A DNA stretch of 64,000 bases from Liopterus haemorrhoidalis (taxonomy: Eukaryota; Arthropoda; Insecta; Coleoptera; Dytiscidae). The DNA is taken from positions 227,284,260 through 227,348,259 of the forward strand of contig OZ020611.1 in the NCBI GenBank assembly GCA_963971575.1, read 5' to 3'. The notes beneath the pieces were generated by a model. That model was not told where the DNA came from. It searched no databases and saw only the letters and a program-made list of their open reading frames with translations. Of the stretch, positions 55,646-64,000 are shown piece after piece; positions within the stretch are counted from its first letter, which is position 1, and every line of letters starts with the position of its first letter. The position numbers were made by a program, and so were the translations under genes.

Positions 55646-55980
55646 AGATTAACCTAAATCTTTAAAAATAATTTTTTTCTTCAAGCGGATTATAATGCTA
55701 ACATTACATTGTTCAATACATTCGGTAGAAATGATAAATTTTTTTACTAGTAACAAAATATGAACATTTTTATACCAGTAAATAGTTCATAGTTATCAAC
55801 AGATGGCACTGATGGCAGCAGTCGCCATAAACAAAACATCTGTCAATTTAATATGTTTGTAGCGTGGTTTGTAGTGAATTCAGAATTTAGTTACGTTATT
55901 AGTGAGTTACTTTATTATTATTCTGTGACCATTCTGTGATTAGTTACAAAATACACAATATAAAGATCAAAAATTAAAAA

Positions 55981-56049
55981 ATGTCTCAACCAATTCAATG
56001 TACACCGCCGGAATTAGCAGCCATAGCATCTGAAACTATAAAGTCATAA
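55981..56049 (+). CDS. 22-aa start of an unknown transposon or gene ORF, truncated
   Basis: MSQPIQCTPPELAAIASETI plus two residues and a stop. Preceded by about 300 bp of leader-like sequence. It may be the first codons of a longer ORF cut by a rearrangement. N-termini of this style occur on tyrosine-recombinase-like (Crypton-derived) insect proteins, but with 22 residues that is a guess. Confidence 0.2.
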   Translation: MSQPIQCTPPELAAIASETIKS

Positions 56050-56079
56050 GTATTTATGGTTGCAAATTTTTAATACCTA

Positions 56080-56236
56080 CGCTTGAAGAAAAAATAGTAT
56101 ATGTCACTCGGAGTAGAACGCCTGTTTTGTGCTTCGCTCAATATGGAAGCCTCGGCTGCGCCTCGGCAGCAACATTTGAGCTCAGCTCAAAAAAGAGCGC
56201 GTTCTACTCCTAGTGACATAATATACTATTTTCTTA
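56080..56236. mobile_element. foldback MITE, ~157 bp
   Basis: Arms AAAATAGTATATGTCACT and GGAGTAGAACGC (left) against their complement (right, 56197-56236), one small indel, about 35 bp. The interior is GC-rich (CCTCGGCTGCGCCTCGGCAG), unlike the neighbourhood. Confidence 0.8.
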
Positions 56237-56320
56237 ACTATTTTTTTTTTAATTAATTTTGTATTTTTTTTTTTTTTTTTATTGGAGGGCAAGTCTAGCG
56301 GAGGTCTCCGTTCGCCGCTG

Positions 56321-56372
56321 TTTTTTAGGGTTTTGTAGGTATGACCAAAAACCCTTATACCGTCATTTTGTC

Positions 56373-56426
<54 letters not shown>

Positions 56427-57396
56427 TCGGTAAAAATTGTAGCCAAACGGCTAAACCTAGAGAGTTGAAATTTGGCATGCTTATACAACTCTTTGACCCG
56501 CACATAGGAAAAATACAAAAACATCTAAAAAACATATCCCTCTAAAAATATAAACAAATATGTGCTCATCGAAAAAAAAAATATTTTTTTTAAATTCTGA
56601 GTAGGGTATCAAATGAAAGCCCTTAGTACGTGGATTAACGATCAAAATTTTATTTTTGCAAAATAAATTATTTTGAAGCGATTTTTGCCAAAATTGTGCA
56701 AAAAATTTTTTGTCCCACACCCTGTAGCCCAGATGGTTTAAACTAAAAATCTGAAAAAATTCTAAGTAATGTACATTGGTGTGAACCGGAATAGTACAAC
56801 AGGAATTTTTGATCAGATTATGTTTTCGGAAAATAACGCATTTTTTGTATTTTTAACTAAAATATGTTAACTATTTAATACGTTGTGTAACATACCACAT
56901 CAGTAGCTCTCGTGGCGTGGTTGGATTTGGCGTACGCTTAATAATATAAGAAAGTTGCAAACTAGGGTTCGAATTGTGTTGATTTTATTTTTTGTTTTTT
57001 TTTTGCATTTTTATTTTGTTTAAATTATTTTGTTAAAATTCTAGTTATATTTGGTAAATGTTGCATTTAATTTTTGAAAGCGTAAATTTAATAACCAGTG
57101 GAAAGTGTTGAAATTATAATTTAATTCTATGTTTGACGAAATCAAAGGGCGGGACTTATGATGTAAGCAACCAATGGAAACCATAGGTGCAATTTTCAAA
57201 ATCTTAATGAACTTTGCTATATAAAAAAAATACTGCATATATTTAGAAACTTAAATAATGGTATTAGGCATCGAATTAAAATTCATAAAAAAATATTTTG
57301 ACATAAAATTTGTTTTGGCATCCCAAATAATCATCACACAGTTAATAAATACCTACAAAACCCAGAAATGTGTGAAAATTCACACTTCACATCAAT
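56321..57396 (+). mobile_element. Helentron-like H1 copy d, full length
   Basis: 5' TTTTTTAGGGTTTTGTAGGT, about 13 GTCT units with one GTTT variant (56373-56427), H1 blocks, 3' ACCTACAAAACCCAGAAA, hairpin GTGTGAAAATTCACAC, TTCACATCAA. The tRNA-like module (about 56905-56985) has GTGGCGTGGTTGGAT and GGGTTCGAATTG. A poly-T of about 19 lies just upstream. Confidence 0.8.
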
Positions 57397-57640
57397 TTGT
57401 TTTTTTTTGTCATCACTTGTATATTAGTGGTGAAGACCTTTTTTTAGGTCATCACTTGTATTTCAAAAGTGGAGGACCTTTTTTCTGTTTCGAAGTGAGA
57501 ACTTCTATTCATAATTTAAATATAATTTTGTCTTCTGAGTCTACCCAAAAACAAATTCCTGGGTGCATGCATGGTACACGCCACTGCTTACAAAACCCGG
57601 AAATATGTGAGAATTCACTCTGCACATCATTTTTTCACTA
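57397..57640 (+). repeat. CATCACTTGTAT repeat and Helentron-like 3' end
   Basis: Two units of CATCACTTGTAT...GAAGACCTTTTTTT-type wording, as in the hAT MITE at 12.1 kb. Then GCTTACAAAACCCGGAAA with GTGAGAATTCAC and GCACATCATTTTT, an H-type terminus. Confidence 0.55.
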
Positions 57641-58390
57641 TTTTACTCTAATTGTATGATTATATAGAATTTAATTATGAAATTTTATTTCTGAAAGTTA
57701 CCTTTCTATACCCCCATACCTACGAAATCCTGAATGTACTAAAATTCACAATACATGTAAAGTTTATACATTCTATAAGTTCCAATGTAAATTACTCCGA
57801 AAAACGGCAACAGAAAGTAAAACAAATATTGAAAAAAATATTCATAAACACGCATTTTAAACTTTCGCATCTTAAAATTCCAAAATTTCCATTTATTCCA
57901 CATAGATCATCTAACCTGAATAACTAACTAGGTTTCATCATTTTAGTTAAATATTTAACTATAAGCCAATGCTAATATAGTCATAAGTAGCCGAGTATAA
58001 GATTGAAGTTGTTGATCTGTCATAGCCACGTCAATTATCAAATCTGTGCCTTACTGGAGTGTCTAAATGATTAGTCCACCCAATACACTTGACTTAAGTA
58101 CACTTTAACTTGAGGTGGGATTTAAGTGACTCTTCAGATTGGGTGTGTTATTTTTTTAAATATTTTCTATCACGTATGTGAAATAAATTTGTAATATTTT
58201 TAAGGATAGAATATTTTCTCTTAATTTTATTTGTAGAAAATTAATTAGCATTATATAAGACATTTCTGGTTTGTTTTATTTATTTATTAGTTTTGCACAT
58301 TTATGTTAACAGGGGCAAATTGTGACTATAAAAACAAAATTCTACCAAATAATTTCACATACATTTATTGCGTCTACATGAGCAAAAAGT
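57641..58390. other. unassigned intergenic
   Basis: An imperfect palindrome near 58077-58148 (CACCCAAT ... ATTGGGTG, with CTTAAGT arms). A degenerate H-type terminus at about 57718. No gene. Confidence 0.4.
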
Positions 58391-58392
58391 AT

Positions 58393-58588
58393 ATCCTTTC
58401 CTTTTTAGAATTTTGTAGGTATGACTACTAAAAAACCCTTATAACGTCACTTATGTGCTTGTATGTCTATACCAGGGCTCGGGAACCTTTTGGAAACGAA
58501 GAACCATTGTAGGAGTCGCATTTTTAATTTGATTTATTTATTCATTATTTCAGTATTTACATCTGATGCACACATACAAATGGAACTT
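58393..58588. mobile_element. H2 5' end scrap joined to a hAT end scrap
   Basis: 58393-58465 reads TTTAGAATTTTGTAGGTATG and AACGTCACTTATGTG. From about 58474, CAGGGCTCGGGAACCTTTTG and AAGAACCATT is hAT terminal wording. Neither continues. Confidence 0.5.
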
Positions 58589-59562
58589 AAAAAAAAAATG
58601 ATGTGAAGTGGGAATTTTCACACATTGCAGGGTTTCGCAGGTATATAATAAGAGAAGGCGGCATGCTGAGTGTCTAGGACAAATTTTTCTTTGTAGTAAT
58701 CACGGCAAAATGAACGATATTTTTAAAATAATTTATCGTCTGTTAATCTAAGAGCTTTAAAAACAAATTTTATGTTAAAATATTTTTTTGTTAATTTTAA
58801 TTCGAATACCTAATACCATTATTTAGGTTTCTAAATATGTGCAGTATTTTTTTAAAATAACAAGGTTTATTAAGATTTTGAAAATTGCGCCTATGGCTTC
58901 CATTGGTTGTTTTAAGTAATATGCTCCGCCCCTCTGCACATAGAATGCAAATATAATTCCAACAATCCCATCTGGTTATTAAATTTACGTTCTTAAAAAT
59001 TAAATGCAACATTTGCCAAAATATAACTAAAATTTTGACAAAATAATTTAAAGAAAAAGAAATGGAGAAAAAGCAAAAAATAAAATTGTCTTCTCTGCCA
59101 TGGAGCGAACCCTAGTTTGCTTCGTAACAATCGAGCAAGCTAACCATTAAACCAGGATACGCCTCCTATTATAGTGTTACATAACTATAACTTTTGTACA
59201 TCGTCAACCAAAAAACACAAAAAATGCGTTGTTTTCCGAAAACATAATCTGATCAAAAATTCCTGTTGTACTATTCCGGTTCACACCAATGTACATTACT
59301 TAGAATTTTTTTCAGATTTTTAATTCAAACCATCTGGGCTACAAGATGTGGGACAAGTTTTTTGCACAATATTGGCAAAAATCACTACAAAATAATTTAT
59401 TTTGCAAAAATAAAATGTTGATCGTTAATCCACGTACTAAGGGCTTTCATTTGATACTCTACTCAGAATTAAAAATATATATATATATATATCGGTGGAC
59501 ATACATATTTGTTTATATTTTTAGGGGGCTATGTTTTTAGATGTTTTAGTATTTTTTCTATT
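58589..59562 (-). mobile_element. Helentron-like H1 copy e, 5'-truncated
   Basis: The 3' hairpin end at left (ATGATGTGAAGTGGGAATTTTC, CAGGGTTTCGCAGGT). The interior is complete to TTTTAGGGGGCTATG. It then switches at about 59562 to the interior of a second H1. The tRNA-like module (minus, about 59160-59085) has CTGGTTTAATGGTTAGC and GGGTTCGCTCC. Confidence 0.78.
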
Positions 59563-60330
59563 GCTTCCATTGGTTGTTAAAGTCATAAGCTGCTTCCCTC
59601 TGAATTCGTATACATTTAAACTAGAAATAGAATTAAATTATAATTTCAACGCTTCCCACTGGTTATTAAATTTACGCTTTTAAAAATTAAATGCAACTAG
59701 AATTTTAACAAAATAATTTAAATAAAAATGCAAAAAAAAAACAAAAAATTAAATTGATAGGAAGCGAACTGTAATTTTCAATTTAGGAAGCGAGAACGCT
59801 AACCATTAGACTATGGACGTTTACTCGGTTATTGTGTTACAAAGCGAAATAAATATTTTACTTATTTTAGTTAAAAACACAAAAAATGCGTTATTTTCCG
59901 AAAACATAATCTGAATTTTTTCAGATTTTTAGTTTAAACCATCTGGGCTACAGGGTGTGGACAATTTATTTTGCACAATTATGCAAAAATTGCGTCAAAA
60001 TAATTTATTTTGCAAAAATAAAATTTTGATTGTTTATCCACGTACTACTAAGGGCTTTCATTTGAAACCCTACTCAGAATTTAAAAAAAAACATTTTTTC
60101 GGTGAGCACATTATTGTTTATATTTTTAGGGAGATATGCTTTTTATATGTTTTAGTATATTTCCTATGTGCGGGTCAAAGAGTTGTATAAGCATGCCAAA
60201 TTTCAACTCTCTAGGTTTAGCCGTTTGGCTACAATTTTTACGGAACAGACAGACAGACAAATAGACAGACAAACGACAGACAAACGACAAAATGACGGTA
60301 TAAGGGTTTTTTGGTCATACCTACAAAACT
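59563..60330 (-). mobile_element. Helentron-like H1 copy f, 3'-truncated
   Basis: Starts inside the 3' block (TTGCTTCCATTGGTTGTT) and runs to the 5' end ATACCTACAAAACTG at about 60330. The microsatellite is degenerate GACA/GACAAA (60245-60290). The tRNA-like module (minus, about 59820-59755) has TAGTCTAATGGTTAGCG and CAGTTCGCTTCC. Copies e and f lie in tandem, joined within the element. Confidence 0.78.
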
Positions 60331-60837
60331 GTACAAAGGGAAATTTGGTTGAAAAAGAATCTAGAGCCTGACAATTTAAAACTTTACTTATGAACAAAAA
60401 AAGGTAAAAGACGTACCAGTGACCAGTAAGGTAATTTCATATTTTGCCCGCCTTTCTTAGAATTTTCTTTGGGCTCCCTAGTAGGTTTGTCTACTTTGTC
60501 TAGGGAGACGAAACAAAAAAAAATAAATAAAATAAAAAACATTTTTTACAGGGTGGGCATAGTGCGTCAATAATGACGGCACCACACTGGTATAACCAAC
60601 TGGTGAAATGCACCTATTTTTACATTCAGATTATAATACCCCGAGAAGCTAGTCTATTTTGTCGAATAAAAAACTAATTATTGATTTAAAATATCCACTT
60701 TAGTTTAAACTAAATGAGAATGACCATCAAAATATTATTTTATTTATAAACATAATGACCCAATCTCTGCAAAAATTGTATCATTAACCAGTTTCACCTA
60801 ATTTAGGATGATGAAACTAAATGGGCAACATGTATAT
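60331..60837. other. unassigned intergenic
   Basis: No supported gene. Includes GTCTACTTTGTCTAGGGAGA and an A-rich run at 60515-60540. Confidence 0.4.
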
Positions 60838-60910
60838 TGCCGACCTTGATAGCACAGTGGTAGTGACTCTGCTTCGTGTGCCAAAATCCCGGGTTCGAAT
60901 TCCAGTCAGT
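60838..60910 (+). other. tRNA-like SINE head abutting a LINE tail
   Basis: GCCGACCTTGATAGCACAGT, A box TAGCACAGTGGTAGTGAC and B box GGTTCGAATTCC. The sequence passes directly into GTTGGTTAGTTAGTT, the (minus) LINE tail. No SINE body or tail could be separated, so it may be a SINE head in antisense contact with, or derived from, the LINE 3' region. Confidence 0.6.
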
Positions 60911-61620
60911 TGGTTAGTTAGTTAAAATTTTTGGCGCATAGCAACAAAGGCTATTTGCGCCTAACGCAGCCCATCTAAATGACTACACTACATATTAAAA
61001 ACAATAAATTAAACAATTAATAAATAGATAAAATCAATAAAATTACACATACTCAATAAAAGAAATCTTGCACAGACAAACAGAAATAAATAAGATAAAA
61101 AGTCTGTTCGAAAATTTGAACAGACTCAGGGTGATGGTAAGAAGCTGTAAAGGGCTCAATTACCATCGAATATCACAGTTAAGAAATAGAACACATTAAA
61201 ATAAAGTGCAAGACTTCACACATAAAGCAGTTCGATTTTCTCAGGAAGAGTATCAGCCTGTCCATGAGTACCCTGTCGGCACCTAAAGCAGCTGACAGGT
61301 CATAGCACAGGCCTAGCCTCTCCCTGATATCCTCGAACTGCGCACATTCGGTTAAAAAGTGTAACACAGACAAATCTGTGTTACACGTCTCACAGATAGG
61401 GAACTCTTCACCTCGAAGGAGGTGCCAATGGGTCCACCAACAGTGACCTATACGAAGACGTGTGACGGCGGTTTCCTCCCTGCAGTTAATCCTGCAGGAA
61501 GAACCCCATGATATAACGTCTGAATTCCAGTCACGGTATGGATATTTATTCCGCCTCACCACCTCATCCTTATTAAATGAAACAAGATAAAACAAATCCT
61601 AAAAGGAAAAGAAACATGTA
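60910..61620 (-). pseudogene. LINE 3' end: Cys tail and hairpin UTR
   Basis: The minus strand from about 61560 encodes VTRLRIGHCWWTHWHLL, then CETCNTDLSVLHFLTEC and FEDIRERLGL, the C-terminal zinc-like tail of I/R1-type LINE ORF2. The 3' UTR contains a strong hairpin (GGCGCATAGC...GCTATTTGCGCC, about 60936-60965). It ends with TTAACTAACTAAC at about 60910. RT and RNase H are missing (5'-truncated). A different lineage from the 13-kb LINE: the Cys block is similar but the tail is not. Confidence 0.78.
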
Positions 61621-61703
61621 AGCCAGAAATGTGTATCCTACGGCCCTCGGACCAAATTCGGGGCCAAATAATCAGCGTTAAATTTATTTTTTGGATGTTT
61701 TAT

Positions 61704-62812
61704 TTTTTAGGGTTTTGTAGGTATGACCACCAAAAAGCCCTAATAACGTCACTCATGTGTCTGTTCAGTAGATATTGTAGCCAAACGGCTGAACATAGAT
61801 AGTTGAAATTTGGCATAATACAACTATTTGACCCACATATAAAAAAACTATAGAGAATTCAAAAAAAATCAGTGCGGGATAAATATAAACAAATATGTAT
61901 TTAATAAAAAAAATTAATATTTTTTTAAAATTTTGAGTGGATGTGATCTCCCAAAGGGATTGATCTAAAATTCTAAAAAATCTCCGTAATGAACATTGAT
62001 GGGAACCGAAATAGTTCAACAAGAATTTTTGAAGATAAATTTTTCGAAAAATGACGATTTTTTTGTGTCGTTGATAAAAAAAACATATTTTTTAAAATAT
62101 ATATTGTGTGGTATCAAAAGAAAGCTCTTAAAACGTAGATTACGGAACGATAGATATATTTTTGAAATTCGTTTCTTTTAAAACGAATTTAGCCAAATAT
62201 GTGCAAAAGTTCTTGTCCCGCACCCTTTACCAAATAGGGTTAAACTAAAAATCTCAAAAAATTATAAGTAATGTATATTGATCTGAACCGGAAACGTACG
62301 AGAGGAATTTTTTATCAGATTGTGTTTTTGATAAATATGGCAGTTTTTGTGTTTTTGAAAAAAATTAATTATTTTTTCAATTCATGGTTAAATTAAGGTT
62401 AATAATTATACGAATTTTTTGCATTTATAGCTAAGATAGCGCGTGTATTTTTTTGGAATTAAAAATATAAAAATAATAATATATTTTTTTTATAGTTGCG
62501 AACTGAATTACTCACACCACATCACATTACACTCTACACTGTAAAATATTACTTTTTAATCTAATGAAGACTTGAATACGAAGCTAATGCAGAAAAAAAC
62601 GGGATATTTGGTAAATTATTTATATTTTGTTTAAAAAAAGTAAATGGAAGCTCTTAGTTCTCAAATAACGAATAAAAGTGGTTATCAAAAAAACTGTTGA
62701 TTTTGATGTGATAAATATACCTAGACATGTAGTATTATGTTGGCTTTTTACACCTATTAAATACCTAGAAAACCCTGAAATATGTGAAAATACACACTTC
62801 ACTTCAATTTTT
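61704..62812 (+). mobile_element. Helentron-like H2, full length (type copy)
   Basis: 5' TTTTTTAGGGTTTTGTAGGT, AACGTCACTCATGTGTCTGT (microsatellite reduced to a single unit), interior blocks, AATACCTAGAAAACCCTGAAA, hairpin-like ATGTGAAAATACACAC and TTCACTTCAA plus a T-run, about 1.1 kb. It defines the order used to recognise other H2 fragments. Confidence 0.78.
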
Positions 62813-62834
62813 TATTATAAATTTTATGAAATTG

Positions 62835-63077
62835 AGTTTTACAGGTTTAGGGTCTTTTCAGTATACTCAAAAAACTCTTAGAACGTCACTCGTGTGTCTG
62901 TCTGTATGTCATTTTGTACAACTTTATCAAATTGTGGCCAAACAGCTGAACCTACAAAGTTGAAACTTTAGCATGCTTGTACAACTTTTAGACCCGCATA
63001 TAGAAAAACTATAAAGATTTCAAAAGAACACACCGCAGGAAAAATAAACAAATATGTATTCAACGAAAAATTAAATA
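62835..63077 (+). mobile_element. Helentron-like H2, 5' part, cut by mariner
   Basis: GGTTTAGGGTCTTTTCAGTA, AACGTCACTCGTGTGTCTGT, CAAACAGCTGAACC, GCATGCTTGTACAAC. The sequence stops at the TA where the mariner begins. Confidence 0.68.
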
Positions 63078-64000
63078 CCAGGTCTACAAGTAAGAAATGC
63101 CGGTTTTTTTCAAACTTGCCGCGCAAACAGAGTATATAGTTCAAAGTTTCAACACATATGGCGTTTTGTTAACTTATCATTAAGTGTCAAATGCGTATAG
63201 GTTATAATTTGAAAAGTGATCATATAGTTTTGTTTTACTGTGTTAAAAATGTCAAATTTTGTGCCAAATAAAGAGCATTTGCGGACAGTACTACTGTTTT
63301 GTTTTTATTTGAAAAAAACTGCTGCTGAATCATACCGACTGCTTCGAGAAGCTTATGGTGAATATGCTCCATCGCAAGATATCGTATGAACGATGGTTTC
63401 GGCGTTTCAAAAGTGGTGACTTTGATCTTACAGACAAAGAACATGGAAAACCTCCAAAAAAATATGAAGATACAAAATTGGAAACATTGCTACAGGAAGA
63501 CGATAGTCAATCACAAAAACAACCAGCAGAGCAGTTAGGCGTTAGTCAACAAGCTGTTTCCAATCGCCTACGAGAGATGGGTAAGATCCAGAAAGTCGGC
63601 AGATGGGTTCCAAATGCATTGAATGAGAGGCAGATGGAAAAACGCAAAAACACTTGTGAAATTTTGCTTGCACGATACAAAAGAAAGTCTTTTTTGCATC
63701 GTATCATTACTGGCGATGAAAAATGGATTTATTTTGAAAATCCCAAACGCAAAAAATCATGGGTGAACCCAGGCTCACCATCCACATCAACTGCAAGACC
63801 GAATCGCTTTATCAAAAAGACAATGCTCTGTACTTGGTGGGACCAAAAGGGTGTGGTCTATTATGAATTGTTAAAACCTGGTGAAACAGTTAATACCCAA
63901 CGCTACCAACAACAACTGATCGAATTGAACCATTCGCTGCTCATAAAACGACCAGAATACGAAAGAAGACAGCACAAGGTAATCTTTCTTCACGATAACG
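63078..64000 (+). mobile_element. Mos1-like mariner, runs past window end
   Basis: The left TIR CCAGGTCTACAAGTAAGAAA then TGCCGG closely resembles the Mos1 TIR. TA precedes it at 63076-63077. The right end is beyond the window. Confidence 0.9.
63249..64000 (+). pseudogene. mauritiana-type (Mos1-like) mariner transposase, partial, one frameshift
   Basis: Cut-and-paste transposase with high similarity to Drosophila Mos1. From ATG 63249: MSNFVPNKEHLRTVLLFC, LKKTAAESYRLLREAYGE (first helix-turn-helix). A +1 shift falls between about 63378 and 63388; the frame otherwise hits TGA. From 63388 it is open to the end of the window: ERWFRRFKSGDFDLTDKEHG, QLGVSQQAVSNRLREMGKI (second helix-turn-helix), WVPNALNERQMEKRKNTCE, TGDEKWIYFENPKRKKSW (first Asp), NRFIKKTMLCTWWDQKGVVY and finally IFLHDN (second Asp). 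The third Asp would be outside. A single frameshift suggests recent loss of function; the last third cannot be judged. Confidence 0.88.

Overview
The window looks like intergenic DNA from an arthropod, most likely an insect with an AT-rich, repeat-rich genome. The evidence is the repeat content: Mos1-like (mauritiana-type) mariner, a LINE ORF1 with a PHD-type zinc finger, copia with an initiator-tRNA-Met half-molecule primer site, TA-target MITEs, hAT MITEs with 8-bp target duplications, and Helentron-like elements with (GTCT)n cores. Base composition and codon use do not point to one order or species. I found no convincing host protein-coding gene, rRNA gene, functional tRNA gene or CRISPR array. 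Nearly everything recognisable is a mobile element or a fragment of one, often nested in another.

Layout. 0-10 kb: TA-target MITE families (called A, B, C, D and X here), a recent non-autonomous copia (2.46-3.96 kb) and an internally deleted LINE that keeps an intact ORF1 (7.3-8.45 kb), stacked inside other elements. 9-13 kb: a 20-bp minisatellite, a tRNA-derived SINE with a clean target duplication, a hAT MITE and a dead DDE transposase. 13-26 kb: a LINE RNase H/tail fragment, several Helentron-like (DINE-1/HINE-like) copies of two families (H1, H2), a LINE RT scrap between inverted repeats, and an internally deleted mariner. 27-30 kb: a Tigger/pogo-like MITE and a six-unit 122-bp tandem array. 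31-34.3 kb: a hAT-ended element with an 8-bp TSD swollen by a nearly intact Tc1/mariner-superfamily transposon and a foldback. 34.3-42 kb: a rearranged mariner cluster with a palindromic MITE and a class-II-tRNA-like SINE, a hAT transposase split by a MITE and a LINE, and a second hAT element carrying a third Helentron-like family (H3). 42-46 kb: a LINE RT pseudogene with a degenerate tandem tail and an H2 copy. 46.6-48.6 kb: H2 remnant > mariner > TIR element holding a short exon with a splice donor. 48.6-64 kb: a Penelope-like scrap, MITEs, a long repeat with an internal 273-bp duplication, hAT MITEs, more H1/H2/H3 copies, a LINE 3' end, and the start of a Mos1-like mariner that runs off the window.

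The signals most worth following are: (1) Helentron-like families with matched subterminal inverted repeats, GTCT microsatellites and 3' hairpins, where family H1 carries an internal tRNA-like module that differs strongly between copies; (2) a nested TIR element with a coding exon (starts MADKDFVRAQSNNLP) resembling the N-terminus of YqaJ-type transposon-associated proteins; (3) a hammerhead-like core motif repeated at two loci. All boundaries come from reading the sequence by eye; those backed by target duplications or empty sites are the most reliable.
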